This document shows, piece by piece, positions 39,228 through 47,854 of a DNA stretch of 55,722 bases; positions within the stretch are counted from its first letter, which is position 1; each line of letters starts with the position of its first letter. Under the pieces are notes generated by a model that worked only from the letters and a program-made list of their open reading frames with translations, made no database searches and was not told the origin of the DNA. The DNA lies in the IMG/VR virus record IMGVR_UViG_3300042923_000857, positions 1 through 55,722 of that record. The stretch is one strand, 5' to 3'. The position numbers were made by a program, and so were the translations under genes. The DNA comes from a virus.

Positions 39228-41756
39228 TTAAAAATTTTTGGTTAAGTCCTCTAGATCGAAAAGCGTTGGCATGTCGACCATACTCTCCGCAGCTCTCAGG
39301 TACCCGACTCCATCGCGGAAATAATCGCTGTTCAATTCGATACCGTAACCGCGGCGCCCCATCTTAACCGCTTGGACCGGTACCGTCATAAGGCCGCCGA
39401 ACGGATCGAGCACGACGTCGCCCTTGTTCGAATACCGGTTGATGATCCGCTCTACGATATCGATTTGTAACGGACATACATGCATTTGAAGCCGCTTCTG
39501 ATTCTGCTGGGTGTTAAGGGTCTTCATCCGATTGATGTTGTCCCACACTTCGTCCGACCAGCTACCCGGGGCGACCACCATGAAAGATGCCGGAAGCTTG
39601 CCGTCCTTATCGAGTCGTTTGGCGAGCTCGACATGCTGTCTGTAGTTGTAGAAGGAACGGCGTGAGAACTTCCGATATGCGGCTTGCAGTTTGCTGACCG
39701 GAAGAGATGCGAGTTCTTCCTTTGCGACTAACCGATCCCCGCTCGAGCGCCAGAATCCATGAGCATCGATCTGCCATTGAGCCCGGGTATATTCTTCCTT
39801 GCTCTTAGTGACCGGATCGTCTGCATAAGCCTTGCCGGTGTTCGACGGGAGCCTCCGGAAGAGAAGGATGTATTCCGGGCAACCGACGCCCATCTTCGTT
39901 CCGTCCTTGCATTGCTCCGTCCAGCCGAGGCGATACGTTTGGTTGTTCTCGCGGACCACGTCGGTTATTACCGTGATCATTCCGAAGTATTGGAAGCCGT
40001 GTTGCGTATAATGGTTGATGCAAATTGCATGGAATGGTTCGATGGTCGGCATTCCGGTACCCGTCGCATTTCCGAATAGCACCCGGTCCTTCACATGACA
40101 AGCGAATACCCTTCCCGGCCTAAGCACTCGCAACAGTTGCGGTGTCAGGTGGTCCATCTGTTCGAAGAACCGTGCGGTATCCTCGTTATGGCCGAAATCG
40201 TTGTACGATGGCGTGTATTCGTAATGGTTAGAGAACGGGATCGAAGTATGGATAAGGTCGACGCTGTTCTCTTCCATCGCGGCCGTCTCGAGCACGCAAT
40301 CATTATTCACGGCCGTATATAGCTCCGTTTCAATTTTCACTCTCTCAACTCCAATGCTTCGTGCTAACTTATCGATGATCGACGTTCCGGAAAGGCCGTA
40401 TTTCTTAATGATCTCGACCATTTTGCCGACCAAGTAATCATGCTGCTTCCACTTCTCAAGCAACGTTTTAAGGATCTCTCGCTCGCTTTCCATATAGATG
40501 AAATGGATTTGGCAAGCATAGAGCTGCAGGAAGCGGTGTATCCGGTGAACCGCCTGAATCGTATCGTTGAAGGAGTAGTCGATCCCGGCGAATATCGCGA
40601 TATGGCTTTGCTGGAGGTTGGCGCCAGACCCGAGTATTTCAGGCTTACTCAAAATGACGGTGTATTTCCTTGCCTTCCAATCCAGCAGCCGTTGCTCCTT
40701 CTCTTCGTGAGTAAGGCTGCCGTAAATCGATGCGACCGAGATACCCGCAGACTTTAAAGCACTCTCGATCTCGTCCTGCTCGTCGTTGAGATGGCACCAT
40801 ATGACGATCTGTTCCGGTAGGTTAGCCTTAACGAGCTCCATGACATTTGCCACACGCTGCCCTATGCTATCGCGCTTCTCCCGCGCCGCATCCTTTAATC
40901 CCATGGCCGCGTCGCGCAGGAGAAGCATCTGGCCATCTCGTTCGGATCCCGCCTCGGAATGATCAACGGCGAGCTCATGATACTGTAGATCCAATTTCGG
41001 TAAGTCATATCCTTCATCGGAGTATCCGAGGTCTGAAGGCTTGGTGATGAACAATGCCCAGGTCGATACCCATAACCAGAACTCATCTTCTTTGTGCGGG
41101 TAGAGCGTCAGATTATTGGCCTTCGTGCTGTCCCTCTGGAAGAAGCGTGTTAGCGCCTGACCAGTATCCATCACCTCTAGATACCCGGCGTAATGGATGA
41201 GCTCCTTATATTTGTTCGGGCTTGGCGTCGCCGTACAAACGAGCTTGAACGGTACGCCTTCGAACTTATCGAGGAACGTTTGATAGGTCTTGGTCCCGTA
41301 TCCGCGCAGAACAGAAGCTTCATCGAGCGAACATGCGGTAAAGTAGTTCGGGTCGATGTCACCGTCCCGTACCCGCTCGTAGTTGGTGAGAAGGATCCTT
41401 CCCTTGGCCGCCTTAACTTCCGCCATCGTCCGGACATACTCAGGAGCATCCATCCCCAACAGGTTGACGGCATCGTTAACGAACTCCTGTTTTACTCCAA
41501 GGGGCATGACGATTAGTGCTTGACCTCCTATCCGGTCCGTAACGATGCGGCAATACTCGAGCTGTTGAAGCGTCTTACCGAGCCCGAACTTTGCAAATAT
41601 CGCCCGTCTGCCCCCGCGAACCCCCCATACGACTCCATCCCGTTGATGGGGCTTTAATATCGGATGGACTTCATCGGGTGATATTTCGAAACCCGATTCC
41701 TTGGCGATTACTATCTTAGATTTCAGGAATTCGAGATAAGAACTGATTTGTATCAC
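39228..41756 (-). CDS. SNF2-type helicase fused to an N4/N6 DNA methyltransferase
   Basis: The 842-residue fusion has a SNF2 helicase at residues 30-450: GLGKT (58-62), DEAS (145-148), TATPSPN, GSGANLQQ and QAVHRIHR. A beta-class amino-methyltransferase occupies about 475-830, with a catalytic motif IV written SIPF (505-508) instead of DPPY and motif I DPFGG (784-788). No nuclease domain is seen, so this is not a complete restriction enzyme. Phage helicase-methylase fusions such as P1 DarB protect DNA from restriction. The start is unclear: GTG 41756 lies inside GAGGTGAT, which looks like the ribosome site itself. Confidence 0.9.
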   Translation of the reverse strand: MIQISSYLEFLKSKIVIAKESGFEISPDEVHPILKPHQRDGVVWGVRGGRRAIFAKFGLGKTLQQLEYCRIVTDRIGGQALIVMPLGVKQEFVNDAVNLLGMDAPEYVRTMAEVKAAKGRILLTNYERVRDGDIDPNYFTACSLDEASVLRGYGTKTYQTFLDKFEGVPFKLVCTATPSPNKYKELIHYAGYLEVMDTGQALTRFFQRDSTKANNLTLYPHKEDEFWLWVSTWALFITKPSDLGYSDEGYDLPKLDLQYHELAVDHSEAGSERDGQMLLLRDAAMGLKDAAREKRDSIGQRVANVMELVKANLPEQIVIWCHLNDEQDEIESALKSAGISVASIYGSLTHEEKEQRLLDWKARKYTVILSKPEILGSGANLQQSHIAIFAGIDYSFNDTIQAVHRIHRFLQLYACQIHFIYMESEREILKTLLEKWKQHDYLVGKMVEIIKKYGLSGTSIIDKLARSIGVERVKIETELYTAVNNDCVLETAAMEENSVDLIHTSIPFSNHYEYTPSYNDFGHNEDTARFFEQMDHLTPQLLRVLRPGRVFACHVKDRVLFGNATGTGMPTIEPFHAICINHYTQHGFQYFGMITVITDVVRENNQTYRLGWTEQCKDGTKMGVGCPEYILLFRRLPSNTGKAYADDPVTKSKEEYTRAQWQIDAHGFWRSSGDRLVAKEELASLPVSKLQAAYRKFSRRSFYNYRQHVELAKRLDKDGKLPASFMVVAPGSWSDEVWDNINRMKTLNTQQNQKRLQMHVCPLQIDIVERIINRYSNKGDVVLDPFGGLMTVPVQAVKMGRRGYGIELNSDYFRDGVGYLRAAESMVDMPTLFDLEDLTKNF

Positions 41757-41766
41757 CTCATTTCTA

Positions 41767-41778
41767 AACCTATAGGTT
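41767..41778. repeat. 12-bp perfect palindrome between methyltransferase genes
   Basis: AACCTATAGGTT lies in the short gap between the two methyltransferase genes. It could be an operator or a chance palindrome. Confidence 0.4.
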
Positions 41779-41781
41779 GAT

Positions 41782-43407
41782 TTACTGATTGATCACATCT
41801 AGAATTCTGCATCCGATCTCGAATGCAAGGATAGACGTCACACCGTTTCCAGCCATTTTATAAAGCTGCGAATCGCTTATGCCTTCCTTGATTCCGGTCC
41901 GTTGGATCAGGGATAGGACTTGCTCAGTAATGTCATTTCGAGTCATATCGATCTGTTCGATTAACTCTGGGTGACGGAAAAGCTTGAGTTTTACATACCA
42001 CCAATCGGGATAGCTCTGAAGACGGAAACATTCGAGTGGGGTGAGTTTGCGGATGCGATGTCCGACGACAGCGTGATTATTGTCTTGATAACTGTTCGAT
42101 GTTAATGTCGGTGCAATGTCATGCGTTCCGCCCTTGTTATAACCTCGCGGTCGTTGGTAGATAAAGTTTCCGCTTGAACCGCCGCCTCCACCTTTCAAGC
42201 AATGAGATAACCCGTCATCTCTTGTTTCAAATCCGCGGCTATGAATAAGGCCGCTCTCAACATCAACGATAACTACCCCATGTAAATCTTGCGCCGTCAG
42301 GGTAAACATTGGCTCTCCAGGTTCCTTCATTCTTCGACCGTTCTGGCGTTTCTCCATGCGGTCAGGAGTCAGTACAGCTCTTGGTTCCTCAACGACCATC
42401 GTTCTTCTGGCCTTAATGTTTGGATTATCATTGATGCCTTTCTGATACCCTGCATCAAGGCAGTAGGCAATGCCTTCACCATTTATGCTGTATTGAGTTG
42501 GCTTGTGATCAATAATCTTAGTAACTGCATTCCCATGCTGCGCAAGTTGTGTTGGGGCAATCCCATCAGGAGCATATATCTTACCTGTACCGCCGCTGTC
42601 ACAATCTAGTTGACCGGCAATAACGATTTTCGGTTCATTTCCTTTACTTTGAGCTCTAAGGGTTGGAGCGATTTCGCTCAGCTTATTAGATTTATTTCTA
42701 CCCTGATCATCAAGTATCTTCGGTTCCTGCCTACCGCCCTGCATCGTGGAAAGTGCCGGTGCTACCCCCCCAGTTCCGTAGACTCGGTTCCATTGATCTT
42801 TTCCGGGGAGTGCGAGTCTTCCAATGACATCAATAGTTTTGCTGTTTTCTCGTCCGAAAGGAAATATTTTTCCGGCACTGCATCCTCTAAGACTTGCGAC
42901 AATGAATATCCGCTCTCGGTTTTGAGGAACGTAGGCCGCGCTGTTAAGCACTTGCCATTCTCCCACGTACCCCAACTCATCCAATGTGCCGAGGATAATT
43001 CCGAGCGTTCTTCCTCCGTCATGGTTTCTAAGTCCGTCCACATTTTCAAGGAGTAGAAATTCGGGTCGGAGAACAGATGCGAACCGGACGACTTCAAAAA
43101 AGAGAGTACCTCTAGTCTGGTCTGCAAATCCTTCACGTTTTCCAGCAATGCTGAAAGTTTGGCATGGAAATCCGGCAGCGATAAGCCGTACGCCTCCGTC
43201 GATTCGTTCTCCGAGTTCCCGAATAGATCCATCTGATACATCTCTGATGTCATATGCGCTCCATAACCTCCTTTCAGGATCGTGTAGCACCTCATAAGCT
43301 TGATGAGCGTATTTATCCCACTCGACGTAACCAACACACTCCATACCCGCCTGTGTGAGTCCATGCCCTATACCGCTTATGCCGGCGAATAGTTCAAGGA
43401 ACTTCAT
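41782..43407 (-). CDS. Cytosine-5 DNA methyltransferase
   Basis: The 541-residue enzyme has motif I at LFAGISGIGHGL (residues 6-17), catalytic PCQ at 81-83, ENV at 121-123, QNRER at 162-166 and the C-terminal KMAGNGVTSILAFEIG. Residues 225-470 form a long target-recognition region. There is no partner nuclease, so it is an orphan enzyme likely used against host restriction or for gene control. The N-terminal 550 bases also encode a second protein-like frame (42762-43253). Confidence 0.95.
   Translation of the reverse strand: MKFLELFAGISGIGHGLTQAGMECVGYVEWDKYAHQAYEVLHDPERRLWSAYDIRDVSDGSIRELGERIDGGVRLIAAGFPCQTFSIAGKREGFADQTRGTLFFEVVRFASVLRPEFLLLENVDGLRNHDGGRTLGIILGTLDELGYVGEWQVLNSAAYVPQNRERIFIVASLRGCSAGKIFPFGRENSKTIDVIGRLALPGKDQWNRVYGTGGVAPALSTMQGGRQEPKILDDQGRNKSNKLSEIAPTLRAQSKGNEPKIVIAGQLDCDSGGTGKIYAPDGIAPTQLAQHGNAVTKIIDHKPTQYSINGEGIAYCLDAGYQKGINDNPNIKARRTMVVEEPRAVLTPDRMEKRQNGRRMKEPGEPMFTLTAQDLHGVVIVDVESGLIHSRGFETRDDGLSHCLKGGGGGSSGNFIYQRPRGYNKGGTHDIAPTLTSNSYQDNNHAVVGHRIRKLTPLECFRLQSYPDWWYVKLKLFRHPELIEQIDMTRNDITEQVLSLIQRTGIKEGISDSQLYKMAGNGVTSILAFEIGCRILDVINQ
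42762..43253 (-). CDS. Protein-like frame nested inside the cytosine methyltransferase gene
   Basis: A 163-codon frame (MTSEMYQMDLFGNSENESTE...) lies wholly within the methyltransferase gene, shifted in frame. A perfect AAAGGAGG (43267-43274) lies 13 bases before its ATG and a GGAG five bases before it. The methyltransferase frame spends two AGG arginine codons there. The region YGLSLPDFHAKLSALLE is the shifted reading of the conserved methyltransferase PCQ motif, so part of its familiar look is forced. The later part (SWGTWENGKCLTA, LSQVLEDAVPEKYFLS) also looks protein-like. It is a plausible dual-coding gene, not proven. Confidence 0.5.
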   Translation of the reverse strand: MTSEMYQMDLFGNSENESTEAYGLSLPDFHAKLSALLENVKDLQTRLEVLSFLKSSGSHLFSDPNFYSLKMWTDLETMTEEERSELSSAHWMSWGTWENGKCLTARPTFLKTESGYSLSQVLEDAVPEKYFLSDEKTAKLLMSLEDSHSPEKINGTESTELGG

Positions 43408-43808
43408 GAGTCATCATCCTCGTCACCGAACGGAAGAAGTTCCTTCAACACGGCCGCTTCAATTTCCGTTTTCCCGACACCCCAACCCGCTAGATATCGC
43501 TTCAACGTGCTGATGTCGACATTGCTCTTCTCGGCAACTGCGTCGCGGCTCAATCCGGTTAAACGAAGCTGGAGGTATTCCTCTTTCGTTAACTTGAACC
43601 TCCGATTTTTCCTCGCCGAGCTGTCCATAGCCCTTCTCATTTGCCTAACTCTTTGGGAAGATGCCGAAACGATAACCGGATCCTTGCTGCCCTTCTGTAC
43701 GTTGGACTCAGGGATGTACACGCGATCCGGTTCTCCTAAGTCCATGCCCGGCTTATAGTTGGCAACTTGCTCCGGAGTAAGATGGAATTCCGAGACTTTG
43801 TTGATCAC
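43404..43808 (-). CDS. HTH-containing early protein
   Basis: The 134-residue protein has a polar N-terminal half, a basic linker (RQMRRAMDSSARKNRRFKLT) and a C-terminal HTH (LTGLSRDAVAEKSNVDISTLKRYLAGW). It starts with GTG after GGGGAGGCAGCC and overlaps both neighbours by four bases. It is likely a DNA-binding accessory to replication or the adjacent methyltransferase. Confidence 0.7.
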   Translation of the reverse strand: MINKVSEFHLTPEQVANYKPGMDLGEPDRVYIPESNVQKGSKDPVIVSASSQRVRQMRRAMDSSARKNRRFKLTKEEYLQLRLTGLSRDAVAEKSNVDISTLKRYLAGWGVGKTEIEAAVLKELLPFGDEDDDS

Positions 43809-44122
43809 TTGGCTGCCTCCCCTCGGGGTTGGGTAGAATGCTCAACATCCGATAAATTCAAGGCTATCTCGGCTTGTGATACCGCATCTGATAATGAATC
43901 CTTTAATTGCTCACTCATTGTGATGAATCGTCCAATTACTTCAACGAGAAGTTGCTCTTTGAAAAGGATAAAGTACTTTCCTCCGAAGCTAGCTGCGCCA
44001 GTATGTTTATTTATCCAAATGAATGGATCTCCTTGAGCGTCGACGATAACGAATTGATCGATAAAGGTTGGATGATCAATAAACTTCAGATTGTGAGCCG
44101 TATGCTTCGTTTCTCTTTTCAT
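43805..44122 (-). CDS. Early protein of unknown function (105 residues)
   Basis: The alpha/beta protein (FIDQFVIVDAQGDPFIWINK, then GKYFILFKEQLLVEVIGRFI) lies directly after the sliding clamp gene with three bases between. Co-expression with the clamp suggests a replication accessory. No known fold signature is seen. Confidence 0.66.
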   Translation of the reverse strand: MKRETKHTAHNLKFIDHPTFIDQFVIVDAQGDPFIWINKHTGAASFGGKYFILFKEQLLVEVIGRFITMSEQLKDSLSDAVSQAEIALNLSDVEHSTQPRGEAAK

Positions 44123-44124
44123 TG

Positions 44125-45243
44125 TTATCCCACCGCCGATCGATAGGGGAGTACGAGGTGCAGATCGTTAGCGCCGTCAACTGGTTTAAGGATGATTGGT
44201 TTAAGCGCGCCGTTGAACCCGATGAACGTCTCTTCGCTGTCGATAACCTTCAACGCATCAAGCACGTATTTCGAGTTAAAGGAAATAGTGAAGTTATCAC
44301 CTGTTAGTTTTGTAACAGCGAGCTCCTCGACTACCCTGCCGACTCCGGGCGCGGATGATGTAATCTCGATAAATCCGATTTCCGTCGATGATATCCTTAC
44401 GATATTTGTTTTTTCCTCTTTCGACATGAGGTAAGCCCTATCCAATGCACCTGCAAGCAATGCTGTATTGATGGTTAGTTCAGTTGTGTATGAGGTCGGG
44501 ATAATCTGAGATGTGTCCGGGAATTTTCCGTCAAGCATACGAGTGAAGAATTGAACATTACCGGATCGGAACATTACTTGGTTACCCGCTATCGCAATAT
44601 CGACATTGCCTTTGTCAGGAAGAACCTTGGCAAGACCTTCAAGATCCTTCCCGGGGATAACGATGTTTTCAAATTGCATCGCTAATTTTGTTTCCATCGC
44701 TACCCATGCCATCCGGTGACGATCTGTTGCCAGCAACCGGAAAACGCCGTCGAGCATAGTCCATAAAGTGCCGGTTAGGATCGGTGTGTTTTCATTCGAC
44801 GAAACCGCGAAGGTCGAGCTGCGGATCATGTTCTTTAACTCCGTCGCGCCGATCGTGAACAGTTCTGATTCATCAATAACCGGCAATGCCGGAAACTCTT
44901 CCGCATCCATAATCGCTAGCTGAAGCTCTGACTTTCCGGAAATGATTGTCGCCTGCGTCGCATCGGTGGAAATGAGAACTTCGTTCTTCGGAAGCTTCTT
45001 AATGATTTCGACGAAGAACTTTGCCGATAGAACGATACTGCCTACTTCCTCGACTCCGCCGAGTTCGATTGGGATTCGACTTTGAATCATGACGGTTGTA
45101 TCGCTGGCCGTGAGAGTGACCGCGGATGCGTCTGCTTCGATCTTAATCCCTGTTAGAATGGGAATCGTCGTCCTAGCAGATACGGCCTTGGAAACGTGCT
45201 GGATGGCCGCGTCGAGGTCGTTCTTATTTATCGTGAATTTCAC
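44125..45243 (-). CDS. dnaN: DNA polymerase III beta subunit (sliding clamp)
   Basis: The 372-residue protein shows all three clamp domains: MKFTINKNDLDAAIQHVSKA, VSARTTIPILTGIKIEA, then EFPALPVIDESELFTIGATEL, STFAVSSNENTPILTGTLW and RLLATDRHRMAW, and the C-terminal MSKEEKTNIVRIS with an end like LHLVLPYRSAVG. It starts with GTG overlapping the RuvC-like gene. Full-length clamps are uncommon in temperate phages. It could recruit host polymerase and mismatch factors to phage forks. Confidence 0.95.
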   Translation of the reverse strand: MKFTINKNDLDAAIQHVSKAVSARTTIPILTGIKIEADASAVTLTASDTTVMIQSRIPIELGGVEEVGSIVLSAKFFVEIIKKLPKNEVLISTDATQATIISGKSELQLAIMDAEEFPALPVIDESELFTIGATELKNMIRSSTFAVSSNENTPILTGTLWTMLDGVFRLLATDRHRMAWVAMETKLAMQFENIVIPGKDLEGLAKVLPDKGNVDIAIAGNQVMFRSGNVQFFTRMLDGKFPDTSQIIPTSYTTELTINTALLAGALDRAYLMSKEEKTNIVRISSTEIGFIEITSSAPGVGRVVEELAVTKLTGDNFTISFNSKYVLDALKVIDSEETFIGFNGALKPIILKPVDGANDLHLVLPYRSAVG

Positions 45244-45818
45244 TGATCCTCCGCCTTTCCTAAGATTGTTTGGATGACTTCGATCTGATACGGATAGTTA
45301 TCGATGGTCGGCTTATACTCGCTGAAGAGGTACATAGCCCGACAAATGCGAGCGATGATATAAGCGTCGACGACGTTATGATCCGGATGAGAATAGTCGA
45401 AATGGCTAAGAGCTCCAGCTGCCATTGCTTCCTTCTTCTCTTTCTCGCCTTCCAGCCGCACTCGCTTACCGTCTACTTCCTTGAATCCGGTAACCCCGAC
45501 AAACTTTTTTACTGAACCCGGGGAGACGATATCGAAGTTAAGATCCTTTCGTTCGATCATGGTCCGTAAGCCGCCGTGGATCATTCCGGTAGATATAGAT
45601 TTCTGAGTACCCGGCGCCGCATCTTCTATCAATATTTGATCGCCTGGTTCGAGCAGGTCATAGAACTGATTTTCTAGCGATACGAGCTGCTTAGGGGTAA
45701 TCCCGCCTTTAACGGTCTTCCCTACTCCCTTAATGGTTCGCTCTTCTACCACTTCGCCGTTCTCATCTAAAGCGACGAACCCCGTTACGGTTGCCGGGTC
45801 GACTCCGATAAATCTCAT
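45240..45818 (-). CDS. RuvC-like Holliday junction resolvase
   Basis: The 192-residue RNase H-fold nuclease begins MRFIGVDPATVTGFVALDEN (Asp7) and continues with the ILIEDAA acidic strand, a long basic linker and the C-terminal acidic helix NVVDAYIIARICRAMYL. The family resolves branched replication and recombination intermediates before packaging. GGAGGGAGGGGAAAGG lies before the ATG. Confidence 0.88.
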   Translation of the reverse strand: MRFIGVDPATVTGFVALDENGEVVEERTIKGVGKTVKGGITPKQLVSLENQFYDLLEPGDQILIEDAAPGTQKSISTGMIHGGLRTMIERKDLNFDIVSPGSVKKFVGVTGFKEVDGKRVRLEGEKEKKEAMAAGALSHFDYSHPDHNVVDAYIIARICRAMYLFSEYKPTIDNYPYQIEVIQTILGKAEDQ

Positions 45819-45981
45819 TCTCCTTTCCCCTCCCTCCTGCGCCTTTCCGCGATATACGATCGTGTTCAGGCTCGCTATATGTGTAGAGATCGCCGATCGC
45901 TCGGCCGTTGTCGTCGTAAAATATTTCCCATGGTGTATCGTCGATGTAAGGGTCGTTACGCGTATTTGCCAAAGCCCTCAC
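45763..45981 (-). CDS. Small early protein overlapping the RuvC-like gene
   Basis: The 72-residue GTG-started frame (ALANTRNDPYIDDTPWEIFY, then SEPEHDRISRKGAGGRGKE) ends 56 bases inside the next gene. The ribosome site AAAGGATGAGG supports it. The extensive overlap at the basic tail is unusual even for this compact operon. Confidence 0.55.
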   Translation of the reverse strand: MRALANTRNDPYIDDTPWEIFYDDNGRAIGDLYTYSEPEHDRISRKGAGGRGKENEIYRSRPGNRNGVRRFR

Positions 45982-46229
45982 AGAACCTCATCCTTTCCTA
46001 TCCAGCCTAGTATCTCGTACAGTCCTCGCACATTAGGGAACTCGCGGGCGGATCGGCGAATTTTATAATGCTCGATATGTGCCGCTATCCGATCATAGGC
46101 TTTCTGATATATCGCTTTGTTCTCTTCCGTGACAAGCGGATGCTCAATCTCGTCCGCCGCCTTTGTAAGTCGATCGAGCGCCTCCTCGTACTCCTTTTCC
46201 GTTTTTATTGGCTTTATTGGAGCCCCCAT
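45978..46229 (-). CDS. Small helical early protein (83 residues)
   Basis: The protein (GAPIKPIKTEKEYEEALDRL) resembles the N-terminal helical part of HigA-type antitoxins but lacks their HTH. It ends in a basic helix (YKIRRSAREFPN). Start ATG 46229 lies within the helicase gene end. The function is unknown. Confidence 0.64.
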   Translation of the reverse strand: MGAPIKPIKTEKEYEEALDRLTKAADEIEHPLVTEENKAIYQKAYDRIAAHIEHYKIRRSAREFPNVRGLYEILGWIGKDEVL

Positions 46230-47541
46230 CGTCTTTAACACCCGCCTTCAGGTCGGTTTCAACGAACTTCTGATACCACCATTTGAACTCGAGACGGAAG
46301 CGATTGAGGCCGATGTTGCGCCCCTTGGCGAATATGGAGTCTATTATCTTGGAGCTGTCTTCGAGTTGATCATCCGGATTAAACCATAGGAATTGAACGA
46401 CGTCTGCATCCTGCTCGATGCTGCCGGACTCCTTGAGATGGCGCATCTTTGGTTCCTCGCCGTCGACCGCCCTATCGAGCTGGGAAAGCATGATGAACAC
46501 CAATTTGAAGCGCCTTGCGATCCGCTTCGCATTCTTGGTTACGCGCCCGATTGCCGACGATCTGGTCTCGCCCTTCTTCTCGGGGATATCCATAATCTGA
46601 AGGTAGTCGGTGATAACCGCGGCAACCTTACCGTGCTCCTTCTTGAATTGCTTCACGGTAGAGCGGATTTGGTCGATCGATACTCCTGAAGCATCCTGCA
46701 CGTAAATCTGTAGCTTCTCGCAAAGGGCGTAAGCTCGATTGATCCGTTCCCATTCCTTATCTGTGAACCCTTCCTCGCCGCCCTTGTTAATGAGCTTGTT
46801 GTAATTGACCTCGGCAAGGTAGGAAACCATCCGGTCAATGACCTCGACCTCATCCATCTCCTGCGAGAAGAACAGGACAACGCCGGCGTTAAGGTTCTGA
46901 CTTGCGATGCCGAACAGCAGTTGAAGCGCGTAGGCCGTCTTCCCGACTCCCGGCCGCCCCGCTAGGATATAAAGCCAACCTCGCCACAGTTGCGCCCATG
47001 CGTCGTATTTCTCGAATCCAGACTTGAGCTTTTCCGCTTTACTCTTCAGATGATCAAACCACTTGGAACGAATTTCCTTGAAGCTCCGCATCTTGGCCGC
47101 CTGCTTTGGCCTCAAGTCATCCAGTAGGTCCTCTACCGCTTCGAAGTAATCCTCATCCGTTTCAAATTCTTTGTGGCTTAGCGCGATAACCTCATTGCCA
47201 TATTCAATGCCGCGCCGCCGAAGCGCCTTGGATCGAACGATCTTCGCATAGTACTGGATGTTAGCCGCAGTAGGCGACGATACGGCAAGTTTGGAGATAT
47301 ACATCGGGCTGACCGTTCCCGGCCTGTGTTTCTCGAATTGTTCCACTACCGTGATCAGATCGATGGGCATATCGCGTTCATTGAGCCATTGCATAACCTT
47401 GTAAATTAGTTGGTGTGATTCGGTTGAAAAGTCTCTCGGCTCCAGTTCCGGTATTTGGTCAATACTCCCAGATTCAAGGAAGATCGCGCCGAGAACTGCC
47501 TGCTCCGCCGGTAAGCCTTGTTCCATTTCCTCCTGGCTCAT
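46144..47541 (-). CDS. dnaB: DnaB-type replicative helicase
   Basis: The 465-residue helicase has an N-terminal collar (EQAVLGAIFLESGSIDQIPE), Walker A ILAGRPGVGKTAYALQL near residue 205, H1a/H2 FFSQEMDEVEVIDRM, Walker B VAAVITDYLQIMD and ESGSIEQDADVVQFLW. A Gly/Lys-rich tail ends it. It unwinds DNA at the phage fork. ATG 47541 follows GGAGGCATTT. The loader and initiator genes precede it. Confidence 0.95.
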   Translation of the reverse strand: MSQEEMEQGLPAEQAVLGAIFLESGSIDQIPELEPRDFSTESHQLIYKVMQWLNERDMPIDLITVVEQFEKHRPGTVSPMYISKLAVSSPTAANIQYYAKIVRSKALRRRGIEYGNEVIALSHKEFETDEDYFEAVEDLLDDLRPKQAAKMRSFKEIRSKWFDHLKSKAEKLKSGFEKYDAWAQLWRGWLYILAGRPGVGKTAYALQLLFGIASQNLNAGVVLFFSQEMDEVEVIDRMVSYLAEVNYNKLINKGGEEGFTDKEWERINRAYALCEKLQIYVQDASGVSIDQIRSTVKQFKKEHGKVAAVITDYLQIMDIPEKKGETRSSAIGRVTKNAKRIARRFKLVFIMLSQLDRAVDGEEPKMRHLKESGSIEQDADVVQFLWFNPDDQLEDSSKIIDSIFAKGRNIGLNRFRLEFKWWYQKFVETDLKAGVKDDGGSNKANKNGKGVRGGARSTYKGGGRD

Positions 47542-47854
47542 AGACAAATGCCTCCGGATCGCCTCCTGCAGTTACCCATTGCTGATTGGCGATTTGCTTA
47601 TTTCGGTGATATATTTCCGGGTCGACCTTTTCGACGTACCGTTCGCGGATGATATCCGCAATGTCCGGGAAGAAATTGCTATCGTCGATATGGTCGTTTA
47701 GATTTTGTAAGGCGAGATTCGGATCGATGAAGGCTAGCCGCTCAACCCATAATTCAAATATTTGCGGGTTATTCTTCAGATTCGGAGCCTTGCTCGGGAA
47801 AGCTGCCGAAGCCTTCGCCAAGAGTAAGCCCACTTGTTCTCGATTGATCGCCAT
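47474..47854 (-). CDS. Helicase loader/inhibitor (G39P-like)
   Basis: The 126-residue protein has the helical domain of SPP1 G39P-type loaders: LLLAKASAAFPSKAPNLKNN, then FELWVERLAFIDPNLALQNL and NFFPDIADIIRE. Its disordered C-terminal tail (GGNGTRLTGGAGSSRRDLP) would contact the helicase, as known for G39P. It overlaps initiator and helicase genes on either side. Confidence 0.8.
   Translation of the reverse strand: MAINREQVGLLLAKASAAFPSKAPNLKNNPQIFELWVERLAFIDPNLALQNLNDHIDDSNFFPDIADIIRERYVEKVDPEIYHRNKQIANQQWVTAGGDPEAFVYEPGGNGTRLTGGAGSSRRDLP

Noticed and set aside
45978-46229. HigA antitoxin of a toxin-antitoxin pair
   Set aside because: Only the N-terminal helical segment resembles HigA; there is no HTH and no HigB-like toxin next to it.
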